DNA of 64,000 nt from Fredericiella sp963839515 (GTDB taxonomy: Bacteria > Chloroflexota > Anaerolineae > Caldilineales > Caldilineaceae), in contig CAWIVN010000025.1 of the NCBI GenBank assembly GCA_963839515.1, positions 62,001-126,000 on the forward strand. The letters are read 5' to 3'. Position numbers and translations under genes: made by a program. The notes below the pieces were generated by a model, which did no database searches, was not told the origin of the DNA, and saw nothing but the letters and a program-made list of their open reading frames with translations. Shown piece after piece: positions 17,387-26,731 of this stretch (its first letter is position 1; each line of letters starts with the position of its first letter).

Positions 17387-17701
17387 TTACGCAACCAGTT
17401 CCTTGGCCTGTTCCAAAATCCGCGCCCGCAGCAAACGCTCGCTGGTCCAACCTAGGACGCCGGCTGCGGTTTCAGGCGGCAGGGCAGCCAGGTCCGCAAA
17501 GGTGTGAACGTTCGCCGCATGCAAACGCTGGCTCAGCTTGGGGCCAATCCCCTCGATCCGCGTGAAGTCCGCCTGTGCCAGGTCACCCGCTTGCACGATC
17601 TCTGGATCAACCTGACCTGCCGGTGGTGTGCTCGCGGCCGCCGGTGCCGCCGCGCTTTCCTGCACGCCACTGGCGGACACCCACCACTGTTCAGCCTGCA
17701 T
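17387..17701 (-). CDS. Helix-hairpin-helix C-terminal part, displaced by -1 frame from the upstream gene
   Basis: 104 codons from ATG 17701. After a linker (residues 1-45) comes a DUF4332/HhH-like domain: FTRIEGIGPKLSQRLHAAN, then VHTFADLAALPPETAAGVLGW and a terminal helix. There is no Shine-Dalgarno site before ATG 17701, and the in-frame tail of the overlapping gene (after residue 454) turns into an Arg/His-rich stretch without protein character. The most economical view is that both belong to one 558-residue protein with a -1 frame change at the A5 run (17701-17705 on this strand). Causes could be a sequencing error, a real mutation or slippage. Confidence 0.65.
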   Translation of the reverse strand: MQAEQWWVSASGVQESAAAPAAASTPPAGQVDPEIVQAGDLAQADFTRIEGIGPKLSQRLHAANVHTFADLAALPPETAAGVLGWTSERLLRARILEQAKELVA

Positions 17702-19062
17702 TTTTCGCTTGCCGTTGTTTCGCTTGCCGTTGTTTCGCTTGCCGGCAGTTCGCCTGCCGCTGGTTCGCTGGATGCCAACTCGCTGGCCGGCGTCTCGCTG
17801 GCCGATGTCACGACGCTAGATGTCTCGACGACAGTTGCCGCCGGCTCAGCCACGGACGGTTGCGCAGCCCCGGTGTCTGGTGCACTTGCTCCTTCACCTG
17901 GGGGGATCGGGGCCTCACCCGCCGGGCCGCCAGCCGGAGAGGGCACAGCTGCTGACTGCGACCCAAGATTCAGCACCTTGACCAGGATCGCGCCGACGCC
18001 AAACGAACCAAGCAGCAGCGCGCCCAGGCTGGCAAAAAAGCCAAGACAGCCGCCAATCGCCCACAAGAAGGCGATGATTGCACCTGGAACCACGACGCCT
18101 AGCGCCGTGCGCGAGGTCGGCGTCCACTGCCCGCTCATGCGCTCGCTCAGCCGGCCGCCAATTTCCGCTCCCACGACGGCCATGCCCGCCACGTTAAACG
18201 CCAGCATCCCGACGGCCAATAGCAGTCCCGGGGGACGCAGGCAGATGGTGATAAACAGGAAGCCGATCACCGCCAGCATCAATACATTTGCAATCAAGCC
18301 GGTCGCAAAGCTCAAGGCAGACTGGCGGCCAAGCACGCCCTGCACGTCGCGCGTCCAGCTGGGACGCAGCGCCGCCACGGCCGCCGCCCCTGCCACAAAC
18401 AGGCCAAGCAGCAGCAGCGCGGCCAAGGCGCGGCCGACAAAGCCCAGCGGCCGGCTCAAGAAACCATCGCGGCCTGGTGGCACGGGGGCATCCGGCGCCT
18501 GCGGCGCCCTCAGCCAAGGCAGCAAGCTGATTGCCGGAGGTGCCGGAAGTTTCAGATCGGGCCCGCGCAAGATGTTGCCGCCGACTTCGGCGCCGGCACG
18601 CTGCTTGATATGGCCCGCCATGGCGCTGATGTCACCGCCAACTGATGCCTTGTCGCCCACCTCGACGTCGCCCGCCATCGCCGAGATCGAGCCGTCCACG
18701 CGGCCGTCGATCTGCACATCGCCGCTCCAGGAGGTGATATTCCCGTCGACACGTGCGCTTTCCTCGACTTCCACGTCGCCACTGTAGACGTTGAGGTTGC
18801 CTTGGATGCGGCCATCTTCGCGGATGACGACATCCCCGCTGTAGACGTTGACGTCGCCTTCAAGGACTTCTCCGCGCTCAACCTCCAGGTCGCCGTTATA
18901 AATCTGGCTCTGCTGCAGGTCGACGACCGTTTGCGGCGATTGGTCGGCGCGCGCATTCGGCGCAAACACCAGCAGCAAGGACAACGCCGTGATCAGCGCC
19001 GCAGCCAACAGCCACACGCCATGTTGTGTCTTCATTCTTTGCACCCGCTGCATATTCCTCAC
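17533..19062 (-). CDS. Bactofilin-like polymer-forming membrane protein (frame change near 3' end)
   Basis: 509 codons as read from GTG 19062 (4-bp GTGA overlap with the anti-sigma stop; ATG at 19053 and 19035 also possible). Signal peptide (MKTQHGVWLLAAALITALSL), then a right-handed beta-helix-like repeat region of about 120 residues with repeated GDV.V..GDV, GNLNVYSGDVEV and GDISAMAG units as in DUF583/bactofilins, then four or five membrane helices (about 215-350), then a Ser/Glu/Thr/Ala-rich linker coded by 15-bp tandem repeats. Real coding probably leaves this frame at 17701 and continues into 17387-17701. As third gene of a sigma/anti-sigma operon it may be an envelope-stress output. 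Confidence 0.72.
   Translation of the reverse strand: MRNMQRVQRMKTQHGVWLLAAALITALSLLLVFAPNARADQSPQTVVDLQQSQIYNGDLEVERGEVLEGDVNVYSGDVVIREDGRIQGNLNVYSGDVEVEESARVDGNITSWSGDVQIDGRVDGSISAMAGDVEVGDKASVGGDISAMAGHIKQRAGAEVGGNILRGPDLKLPAPPAISLLPWLRAPQAPDAPVPPGRDGFLSRPLGFVGRALAALLLLGLFVAGAAAVAALRPSWTRDVQGVLGRQSALSFATGLIANVLMLAVIGFLFITICLRPPGLLLAVGMLAFNVAGMAVVGAEIGGRLSERMSGQWTPTSRTALGVVVPGAIIAFLWAIGGCLGFFASLGALLLGSFGVGAILVKVLNLGSQSAAVPSPAGGPAGEAPIPPGEGASAPDTGAAQPSVAEPAATVVETSSVVTSASETPASELASSEPAAGELPASETTASETTASEKCRLNSGGCPPVACRKARRHRRPRAHHRQVRLIQRSCKRVTWHRRTSRGSRGLAPS
17706..17810 (-). repeat. 15-bp tandem repeat inside the linker of the bactofilin-like gene
   Basis: Seven 15-bp units: the first two (17706-17720, 17721-17735) are identical (CGCTTGCCGTTGTTT on the plus strand), the rest drift. 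Each codes five residues of the type ASETT. The unit length keeps the frame, so copy number could vary without breaking the protein. Confidence 0.8.
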
Positions 19063-19670
19063 TCCATTCCTGGCAGTGCAACTGAGCCCGATAGTCGCGC
19101 GCTGCGGCGCAGCAGTTGCACCCAGCCAAAGACCATGATGATTGCCACTAGTACGTACATCATGCCCAACGCCTGCGCCTGCGGTGTGCTGGCCAGGGCA
19201 ACCAACGAATCCACCACGGCGTCAAACCAGGCATCGACCGCCACGGACGTGTAGACCAGATTGTGCAGCTGCTCGCCCAGCCACGAACCGTGCGCCGCTA
19301 CGATGTAGGCGCCCGTCCCAATGGTTGCTGCGATCGCACCAAACGCTACCAACACGGCCGCCAGCAGGGAGAAGGTGAGCACGCGCCGCTGCTGCAGCGC
19401 CTCTTGCTGGGCAAGCCGCAGCGCAAAGCGTTCGACAAAACCAGGCTCAGGCTCGGCATGCGGCAGCTGGTCCAGCCGGCTGTGCATGCCCTGCCATTCC
19501 GCCCACAACGCTGCCAATTCCGGATGCTGCACCTGGTGCGCCTCAAACTGCACCCGGTCTGCCTGGTCCAGCTGCTCGTCCAGCGCCAGCGACATCATCC
19601 AGTAGAACTCTTCCACCACCGCAGGCGGAGCGTCGCCCATATGTTGATCCTGCAAGATTGGTTCCATCAT
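19059..19670 (-). CDS. Anti-sigma factor, membrane-bound
   Basis: 203 residues. An N-terminal helical domain EEFYWMMSLALDEQLDQADRVQFEAH (about 19-44) follows the zf-HC2/anti-sigma pattern but without the His/Cys zinc ligands; then a central helix, a membrane segment at about 98-120 and another at about 165-190. It is encoded 18 bp after the ECF sigma gene and overlaps the next gene by 4 bp, so it is very likely the cognate anti-sigma that holds the sigma factor at the membrane. Confidence 0.78.
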   Translation of the reverse strand: MMEPILQDQHMGDAPPAVVEEFYWMMSLALDEQLDQADRVQFEAHQVQHPELAALWAEWQGMHSRLDQLPHAEPEPGFVERFALRLAQQEALQQRRVLTFSLLAAVLVAFGAIAATIGTGAYIVAAHGSWLGEQLHNLVYTSVAVDAWFDAVVDSLVALASTPQAQALGMMYVLVAIIMVFGWVQLLRRSARLSGSVALPGME

Positions 19671-19688
19671 CGCTCACCTCAAAAACTG

Positions 19689-20360
19689 TTACAGATTGGC
19701 CAGACCTAGACGGAGATGCAGGGTGCGCGCCTTCTGCGCCACCTCGCGCGGTTGCTGCTTGACCGGCTTGCGCCCCTTGGAAGGCGGCGCCGCCTCGCTT
19801 TGATCGCGCTCATATAAAGCCATCAACTGCTGACGGGCTCGAAACAAGCGGCTCTTCACTGCAGCCACCGTCACCCCCATGGCCTCGGCAATCTCTTCGT
19901 AGCTCATTTCCTCCCAGTAACGCAGCACCAACGGCGTGCGATACTCGGGCTCCAGTAGACTGATCAGCGCCTGCAGCTCGACACTTTGCTCCTGGTCTAA
20001 GGCCCGGTGCTCCGGCTGCGGCGTATCTTCCTGCAAATTCTCCAGCACCGGGTTGTCGTCGATCGAGATGTGCGTCGCCCGCCGCTTGCGCAGCCGGTCG
20101 ATGCAGTGATGGTTGGCGATCGAGAAAACCCAGGTCGAAAACTTCATCTGGGGGTCATACTGGGCCAGGCGCGCATACGCGCGCAGAAATGTCTCCTGCG
20201 CAGCATCCTCGGCCTCTTCGCTGTTTCCCAACATGCGATAGGTCAGGTTGAAAACAGGACGCTGGTACGCCTGCACCAGCTGGCTAAAGGCTTGCTTATC
20301 GCCCCGCCGGGCAGCCTCTACCCATCCCTGCTCCATCCAACTCTGTTCCTGCTGAATCAT
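19689..20360 (-). CDS. ECF RNA polymerase sigma factor
   Basis: 223 residues from ATG 20360 (MIQQEQSWMEQGW). Region 2: ALVQAYQRPVFNLTYRMLGN-like stretch with EEAEDAAQETFLRAYARL and FSTWVFSIANHHCIDRLRKRR; region 4: LEPEYRTPLVLRYWEEMSYEEIAEAMGVTVAAVKSRLFRARQQL (printed in two parts in the protein, about 140-180). A basic tail of about 40 residues follows. The open frame continues upstream to 20486 but that part is the repeat element at 20420-20495, so I reject the longer start. Operon with anti-sigma and bactofilin-like gene. Confidence 0.9.
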   Translation of the reverse strand: MIQQEQSWMEQGWVEAARRGDKQAFSQLVQAYQRPVFNLTYRMLGNSEEAEDAAQETFLRAYARLAQYDPQMKFSTWVFSIANHHCIDRLRKRRATHISIDDNPVLENLQEDTPQPEHRALDQEQSVELQALISLLEPEYRTPLVLRYWEEMSYEEIAEAMGVTVAAVKSRLFRARQQLMALYERDQSEAAPPSKGRKPVKQQPREVAQKARTLHLRLGLANL

Positions 20361-20419
20361 GAAGGCAAATCCTAGTTCTGCCGACGAAAATCTTCCCGCA
20401 TATCCCGCACGCCCGAAAC

Positions 20420-20495
20420 GCGTAGCCCGCATGCTTTTATGCGGGCCGCCCGCCACGCCCTCGTGCGGGTCTGCGGGCACGCCCACGTACCCGTG
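20420..20495. repeat. 76-bp palindromic element, copy B
   Basis: Same orientation and boundaries as the copy at 15419-15494. Sub-hairpins: AGCCCGCATG..CATGCGGGC-like (around the TTTT at 20434), GCCCGC/GCGGGT around CACGCCCTCGTG, and GGGCACG/CGTACCC. Differences from copy A often fall in both arms of a stem (GCGCGC/GTGC versus GCATGC/ATGC), which suggests the folded form is kept. Confidence 0.7.
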
Positions 20496-20618
20496 TTGGA
20501 ACGTAGGCGGCTGTCTACTACACTACTACGCAGCCCAACTCAATAAGTTGCAGGATGCGTACAAGATGCAAAATTGTATCACGCGCCCGCTCCGATCGAT
20601 TCTTGCCTGGCTCGCCTG

Positions 20619-20627
20619 TGCTATAAT
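20619..20627 (+). promoter_or_regulatory. Extended -10 promoter of the chelatase gene
   Basis: TGC followed by perfect TATAAT at 20622-20627; start expected near 20634, giving a leader of about 50 bases. GGGGA before ATG 20684 serves as ribosome-binding site. Confidence 0.6.
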
Positions 20628-20683
20628 TTAGCTGAATACCGGCATCTCGAACACCGGAATGATGACTGATCGGGGATTTATCC

Positions 20684-21786
<1,103 letters not shown>

Positions 21787-21811
<25 letters not shown>

Positions 21812-22752
21812 GTGATGCGCCCGAGGCAGGGGAAAGCGGAACAGCGCAACCCGATGCCTCGCCTCAGCAAAGTTCTTCGCCTGCGGATAATAAAGGCGCT
21901 CGTAAACCCGTCAAGGTCGGCGACACGTTTGAAGCCAAGCGGCTTGATACTCCCCTGGACAAGATGACGCGCGAGCGCGCCGGCAAGCGTTCCTACACCC
22001 GCACCGAGCGTAAGCGCGGCCGTTATATCAAGGCTCGCCCCGCCGGCGACCACCCCGAAGACATCGCCTTCGACGCTACGCTGCGCGCCGCGGCGCCCTA
22101 TCAGCGCCAGCGCCACGAGACACGCGAGAATGACCTTGCGCTCCAATTGCGCAAGGGTGACCTGCAGCGCAAGGTGCGCGTCCGCCGCACCGGCAACCTT
22201 GTCCTGTTCGTGGTCGACGCCAGCTGGAGCATGGCGGCCAGCGAACGCATGGAAGCCACCAAGGGCGCTATCTTCAGCCTGTTGGTCGACGCCTATCAGC
22301 GCCGCGACCAGGTCGGGTTGATTGTCTTTCAACGTGACAAGGCCCGTCTCGTCCTACCCCCCACCAGCAGCGTCGAGCTGGCGCAGCGCGCACTCACGGA
22401 CCTGCCCGTGGGCGGCAAGACACCGCTCAGCAACGGGCTCTTTCTCGCCTGGCAGGTGCTCGACAACGCCCGCCGCCGCGACGCCGAGATTCGCCCGCTG
22501 ATGATCCTCCTGACCGACGGCGCCGGCAACGTGAGCATGACCGGCATGCCGGCCCAGGAAGAGGCAGGCCGCATTGCCAACCTGTTCGAACAGGCCAACC
22601 TGCGCTCGATCGTCATCAACATGGAGCACGCCGCCTTCGACCGTGGCCTGGCCCAGAAGCTGGCCGACGCCCTGGGCGGCTCCTGCTACAACCTTCCAGA
22701 GCTGCGCGCCGACACCCTGCTCTACACCGTCAAGCGTGAGATCGACCTCTAG
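21787..22752 (+). CDS. Chelatase VWA subunit (ChlD/BchD-like C-terminal part)
   Basis: 321 residues from ATG 21787, or the C-terminal part of a 689-residue frameshift product. An acidic, Pro/Ser-rich linker (1-60), a basic segment, then a VWA domain with intact MIDAS: DASWSMAAS (DxSxS), Thr in GGKTPLSNGL and Asp in LLTDGAGN. This half carries the integrin-I domain that binds the large chelatase subunit. There is no Shine-Dalgarno site before ATG 21787 (only the A8 run), which favours expression by frameshifting over free initiation. The acidic-Pro linker is just what separates AAA and VWA halves in single-chain ChlD proteins. Confidence 0.88.
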
Positions 22753-22798
22753 AACGGTTGAAATAGCCTAGGCCAGTACGCCTGGCGCAACAAACTTG

Positions 22799-22844
22799 GA
22801 AACCGAGTTTCTGACAAGCGAGGCTTGCTTGGAAACTCGGTTTC
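22799..22844. repeat. GAAACCGAGTTTC inverted repeat, copy 1
   Basis: Arms GAAACCGAGTTTC (22799-22811) and GAAACTCGGTTTC (22832-22844) with an inner CAAGC/GCTTG stem. The same 13-15 bp arms, with a shorter loop, recur at 50397-50429. It lies between the chelatase VWA gene and the TPR gene. Confidence 0.7.
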
Positions 22845-22868
22845 TTTCCTGGACTTTAACGGATACAC

Positions 22869-24023
22869 ATGACGGAAACACAGCAGACGCCCATTATCAA
22901 GGGCAGTTGGGAAGACCTGCTGCTGCAGGCGCAGCAACTGGCTGCCAGGCAGGACGATGGCGCCATCGAAATCTATCGCAAGTTGATCGACCGCCTCAGC
23001 CGCCTGCCCGCCAACCAGCGCCAGGCCGCCGAAGGACGTTTGCAGAACGTGATGCGCCAGGCCGCCGTCGACTTGCAATACTATCTTTCCTACCGCGACC
23101 GCTACGTAGAAGCGTTGGCCGTCAACGAAAAGATTCGCGTGCTGCTGGTTGACCCCGAACAGAAAGCCTTCGTACGCCACGCCGCCGCCATCCGCCTCCA
23201 GGCCGGCGAGGTCGACCAGGCGCTGGCAGATCTGCGCGCCATCGCCGCCGCCAGCGACGAACTCGACCCATGGGGCGACGCGCTCTTTGCCGCACTGGAC
23301 AAGCAGCGCTACGAAGTCGCCCAGCAGGCCGTGCAAAGCGCCGAAGGTTGGGTCAACCGCCACCACCGTGCCGATATGACCAGTGAAGATGCCAAACGCG
23401 ACCAGGGTTTTGTGGCCTACCTCAGGGCACGGCAGTCTGCTGCGTTGGGCAAGGGAGCGGAGGCACTCGCCTGGTACGAACACGCCTCGATGTTGGACCC
23501 GTTCTATCGCCAGAATCCGCAGTACGTCTACACGCACCTCGTCGACGTGGGCGCCTACGCCGAAGCGCAAACGCTCATCCGCACCGACAAGCTGGGGCCA
23601 ATTCGTGCAAACTTCTGGCAGGGACTCATTTATCATCGCAGTGGCCGGCCGGCCGAGGCGCAACAGTCCTGGCAGAAAGCCGTCAAAACCGAGCTGCCCG
23701 ACGACGGCAATGTCGATTACCTGGAGCTCGTGCTGTCGCGCTATTACCTGGGCGACCACGACGGCGTGGGGCTGGCCAGCGTGCTGCGCGCCATCAACGA
23801 GGACCCCGGCTTCTGGGGCCAGTTCTATCTGGCCGGGCTCGGCTGGGCCATGCGCAACGACCTGGTCACCGCCCGTTCCGACATGGAGCTGGCACTCGTG
23901 CGCCGCAAATCGCTCGCCGAGGGCCGCAAGCTGGCCCGCACCTGGTGGCGATTCTGCGCCGACCTGCTTGACGAATCCAAACAACTGCAACTTGTGGAGT
24001 ATTTTGAAGATGCGCAAATTTAG
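22869..24023 (+). CDS. TPR-like repeat protein
   Basis: 384 residues, all helical and soluble. Repeating helix pairs such as AIEIYRKLIDRLSRLPA, YRDRYVEALAVNEKIRVLL, AAIRLQAGEVDQALADLRAIA, LGKGAEALAWYEHASMLDP and YHRSGRPAEAQQSWQKAV follow the tetratricopeptide pattern, so the protein is a scaffold or adaptor. Its end overlaps the HisN-like gene by 14 bp, which couples their translation. Partner unknown. Confidence 0.82.
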   Translation: MTETQQTPIIKGSWEDLLLQAQQLAARQDDGAIEIYRKLIDRLSRLPANQRQAAEGRLQNVMRQAAVDLQYYLSYRDRYVEALAVNEKIRVLLVDPEQKAFVRHAAAIRLQAGEVDQALADLRAIAAASDELDPWGDALFAALDKQRYEVAQQAVQSAEGWVNRHHRADMTSEDAKRDQGFVAYLRARQSAALGKGAEALAWYEHASMLDPFYRQNPQYVYTHLVDVGAYAEAQTLIRTDKLGPIRANFWQGLIYHRSGRPAEAQQSWQKAVKTELPDDGNVDYLELVLSRYYLGDHDGVGLASVLRAINEDPGFWGQFYLAGLGWAMRNDLVTARSDMELALVRRKSLAEGRKLARTWWRFCADLLDESKQLQLVEYFEDAQI

Positions 24024-24801
24024 CGGCGCGCTTGACGCCGGAGAGCATAATGAATTGCTGGCTTTTGCCAAGCTACTTGCCGATGCCAGCGCCGGCATTA
24101 TCCGTCACTACTACCGCACCGGATATGACGTCGACATCAAGTCCGACGAGTCGCCGGTAACGATTGCCGACCGCCGCGCCGAGCAAATCATGCGCGAGTT
24201 GATCGCCCGTGAATACCCGGAGCACGGCATCCTGGGCGAAGAATACGGCGAACACCTGCCCGGCGCCCGCTATCGCTGGGTCCTCGACCCCATAGACGGC
24301 ACCAAGGCCTTTGTCAGCGGCACGTACCTGTTTGGAACGCTGATCGCCCTCCTCAAAGACGGCCGCCCCGCTCTCGGCGTCATCAACCAACCCATCATCG
24401 GCGACTTTCTCGTGGGCACAGGCGAACAGACCTGGCTCAACGGCCGCCCCGTGCGCACCGCACCCTGTGACCGAATTGAGGATGCCATCCTCCTCACCAC
24501 CGACCACTGGCAGGTCTACCGCGAGCAGAATGGCCTCGCCTTCGAAGCCTTGGCCAAGCGCGTCAAGCGCTACAACAACTGGGGCGACTGCCACGGCTAC
24601 TACCTGGTCGCCACCGGCGGCGCTCATATCATGGGCGACCCGATTATGAACGCCTGGGATCTCATGGCCCTCATCCCCATCATCGAAGGCGCGGGCGGCC
24701 GAATCACCGACTGGCATGGCGGCGACCCCGTCACCGGCAACCATATCGTCGCCACCTGCGGCCCCATCCACGACGAGGTGATCGCCGCCCTGAACCCCTA
24801 G
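24010..24801 (+). CDS. hisN: Inositol-monophosphatase-family phosphatase, probably histidinol-phosphatase HisN
   Basis: 263 residues from ATG 24010. Mg-dependent phosphatase motifs: GEE (76-78), WVLDPIDGTKAF (90-101, metal-binding Asp pair) and NAWDLMALIPIIEGAGG (about 218-234) with the third metal Asp. The closest pattern is the HisN group that removes phosphate from histidinol phosphate; inositol-1-phosphatase or CysQ-like activity is the alternative. A longer open frame upstream is only the TPR gene read out of frame. Confidence 0.83.
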   Translation: MRKFSGALDAGEHNELLAFAKLLADASAGIIRHYYRTGYDVDIKSDESPVTIADRRAEQIMRELIAREYPEHGILGEEYGEHLPGARYRWVLDPIDGTKAFVSGTYLFGTLIALLKDGRPALGVINQPIIGDFLVGTGEQTWLNGRPVRTAPCDRIEDAILLTTDHWQVYREQNGLAFEALAKRVKRYNNWGDCHGYYLVATGGAHIMGDPIMNAWDLMALIPIIEGAGGRITDWHGGDPVTGNHIVATCGPIHDEVIAALNP

Positions 24802-24918
24802 CACCTGCATTCGTGGTGCCTGGCTCGTACCACGCTACCTCGCTTGCGCCCAGACTGGCGGGACGAGCCTCGCACCGTGCAGCCGCAAGCACCCGTTCCT
24901 CCCCATCTTATCGTCCAG

Positions 24919-24938
24919 TGCGCACGCCGTCGTGCGCA
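24919..24938. repeat. CACGCC-core hairpin
   Basis: Arms TGCGCACG (24919-24926) and CGTGCGCA (24931-24938) around CCGT. The preceding bases TCGTCCAGT match GCGTCCAGT before the 4709 hairpin, so the two are copies of one element with changed, still complementary, arms. Just upstream (24858-24876) GGGACGAGCCTCGCAC resembles the right arm of the 59447-59508 repeat. Confidence 0.55.
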
Positions 24939-24968
24939 GTCACAAGCTCAACTGATTAGGAGACAGCC

Positions 24969-25739
24969 ATGCAGCACACATTCAGCGGGAAAGTCGCCCT
25001 TGTCACCGGCGGCGGCACCGGCATCGGCCGCGCCACCGCCCTCGCCTTTGCGGCAGCCGGCGCACGCGTGGCCATCGCCAGCCGCTCGCAGGCCACCGGC
25101 GCAGAAGTCGTGCGCCATATCAACGAAGCGGGCGGCGATGCCGTGTGGATCCAAACCGATGTCTCGCAGCCCGCCCAGGTAGAAGCAATGGTGGCTTCCG
25201 TCCTCTCCACATTCGGCCGCCTCGACGTGGCATTCAACAACGCCGGCAGCGGCGGTCATGGCGGCTGGCTGGCCGAGATCACAGAGGAAGACTGGGATCG
25301 AACCATTGACGGTTATCTCAAGAGCGTGTTTCTGTGCATGAAGCACGAAATCCGGGCAATGCTAGAAAACGCCGGGACCGAAAACCGCGCCATTGTCAAT
25401 AACTCCTCGGTCGATGGCCAGCGCGCCTTCCCCTTCGACCCAGTCTACTCGGCCGCCAAGCACGGCGTCCTCGGCCTCACCAAGTCGGCAGGCGTGCAGT
25501 ACGCCAACCGCGGCATCCGCATTAACGCCGTCTGCCCCGGTTGGATCCGCACACCTCCCGTCGAAGAAGTCCTGGCCGAACACCCCGAAGCCGAAGGCCA
25601 GTGGCTGACGCACCAACCAATCGGTCGTCTCGGCACCGCCGACGAAGTCGCCCAAGCCGTTCTCTGGCTCTGCTCACCTCAGGCATCGTTTGTCACGGCC
25701 ACAGCGTTAGCCGTGGATGGAGGATATTTAGCTGTCTGA
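24969..25739 (+). CDS. SDR-family oxidoreductase
   Basis: 256 residues. Rossmann motif TGGGTGIGRA (13-22), NNAGSGG (about 88-94), catalytic Ser in NNSSVDGQ, YSAAKHG (Tyr/Lys), and the C-terminal CSPQASFVTATALAVDGGYL typical of glucose-1-dehydrogenase/FabG-like classical SDRs that use NAD(P). AGGAG lies 7 bases before the ATG. The substrate is not predictable. The last codons and TGA (25737-25739) fall within the palindromic element 25734-25835. Confidence 0.88.
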   Translation: MQHTFSGKVALVTGGGTGIGRATALAFAAAGARVAIASRSQATGAEVVRHINEAGGDAVWIQTDVSQPAQVEAMVASVLSTFGRLDVAFNNAGSGGHGGWLAEITEEDWDRTIDGYLKSVFLCMKHEIRAMLENAGTENRAIVNNSSVDGQRAFPFDPVYSAAKHGVLGLTKSAGVQYANRGIRINAVCPGWIRTPPVEEVLAEHPEAEGQWLTHQPIGRLGTADEVAQAVLWLCSPQASFVTATALAVDGGYLAV

Positions 25740-25835
25740 ACCTTGATTCGCAAGATTAGGGGGATTACCTTGATTCGCCGCGCCGGGAGTTCTAATCAAG
25801 GTAATCCCAAAAATCAAGCAAATCGAGGTTCAGAC
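25734..25835. repeat. GTCTGAACCTTGATT long inverted repeat, copy 1
   Basis: 102-bp near-palindrome: GTCTGAACCTTGATT (25734-25748) against AATCGAGGTTCAGAC (25821-25835), and an inner GGGATTACCTTGATT against AATCAAGGTAATCCC. It contains the stop codons of both flanking convergent genes (TGA 25737-25739 on plus; TCA 25814-25816, a minus-strand TGA). A related 106-bp copy is at 35681-35786 in the same kind of position. Confidence 0.8.
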
Positions 25836-26704
25836 GTCACCCCAAAATACTCGTCAAAAAATCGCCCCGCATCCACGCCCAGCGCCACTTCGTGCGGCCC
25901 CGCCTCGTCCTTGCGGAAATAGGTCATACCCGGTAACTCGGGGCTCAACAGCTCGACGTCGACCTGCCCGCGCGTATACGCACACACCTGCGGATCAAAG
26001 ATCGACACGGCCGCGAGGGGATCGTGGAAGGTCACCTCCGGCCGCATCTGAAACCAGACTTCGGCCATATCCAGCACCGGCCGCAGCAGCGGCGTCTGGA
26101 AACGGCGTCGCACCTCGGCTGCCTCCATCTGCACCTGCAGCGTGACGTCCAAACCGACCGAACGATGGATCTTGGGCAGTGCTTTGTAAACGATAGCCGT
26201 CGCATGCGGGTCATTAAGCGCGTTCCACTCCCAGCGCATTCCCTCGAACACGATGCCACTGGTAAAGGAGCCGATCATCATGTACAGCCCGTTGAGCAAG
26301 TGTGGAATCTCCGGATCCATCGCAAACAGCAGGGCCACGTTGGTCATCGGCCCGATGGCCAGCAGTGTGATCTCGCCGGGATGCTTCCGAATTGTCTCGC
26401 GCAGAAAGCCGACAGCATGCGCTTCAGGAAACTTCTTTTGATGCGGCCAGCGCTCGAGCGCCGTCGCTTGTTGCGCCAATGGTTGGTGTGGCGGGATCAG
26501 AAGCGGCAGCGGCGCGCCCGGAAAGATGGGGATATCCTTACCCGCGGCCTTGCACACCGCGCTCGCCAGCATGGCACGCTTCTCCGGCTCGCCGCTCACT
26601 GTGGTAATCCCGAGCAAGTCACACTCGGGCTTGGCTAACAAATATGCCAGGCAGATGGCATCGTCGATGTCGCTGCCGATATCGGTGTCAAGCAACACTT
26701 TCAT
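25814..26704 (-). CDS. Nucleoside hydrolase (IUNH family)
   Basis: 296 residues. Cleaves the N-glycosidic bond of ribonucleosides. The calcium-binding signature DTDIGSDIDD (6-15), LGITTVSGEPEKR (31-43), and ALNDPHATAI with the conserved Asp/His are present. The last residues (SEPRFA) are coded by the palindromic element, so the natural C terminus was probably altered by its insertion. It is the last gene, 27 bp after the permease, of the ABC operon starting at 30025, which suggests that operon imports nucleosides or related ribosides. Confidence 0.9.
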   Translation of the reverse strand: MKVLLDTDIGSDIDDAICLAYLLAKPECDLLGITTVSGEPEKRAMLASAVCKAAGKDIPIFPGAPLPLLIPPHQPLAQQATALERWPHQKKFPEAHAVGFLRETIRKHPGEITLLAIGPMTNVALLFAMDPEIPHLLNGLYMMIGSFTSGIVFEGMRWEWNALNDPHATAIVYKALPKIHRSVGLDVTLQVQMEAAEVRRRFQTPLLRPVLDMAEVWFQMRPEVTFHDPLAAVSIFDPQVCAYTRGQVDVELLSPELPGMTYFRKDEAGPHEVALGVDAGRFFDEYFGVTSEPRFA

Positions 26705-26731
26705 AGCACGTATCCCTCTCTATGGTTTTAA

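Larger units (their letters stand above)
20361..20683. other. 323-bp divergent gap with repeat copy B and a promoter
   Basis: No gene. Contains the 76-bp palindromic element (20420-20495) and the extended -10 promoter of the chelatase gene (20619-20627). The sigma gene's own promoter is not obvious; the repeat lies within its upstream region. Confidence 0.6.

Noticed and set aside
17706..17810. CRISPR-like short repeats
   Set aside because: The 15-bp units are contiguous without spacers and code for a low-complexity linker, so this is a coding tandem repeat.
20361..20486. 42-residue extension of the ECF sigma factor
   Set aside because: It would be encoded by the 76-bp palindromic repeat; the sigma-like sequence begins at ATG 20360.
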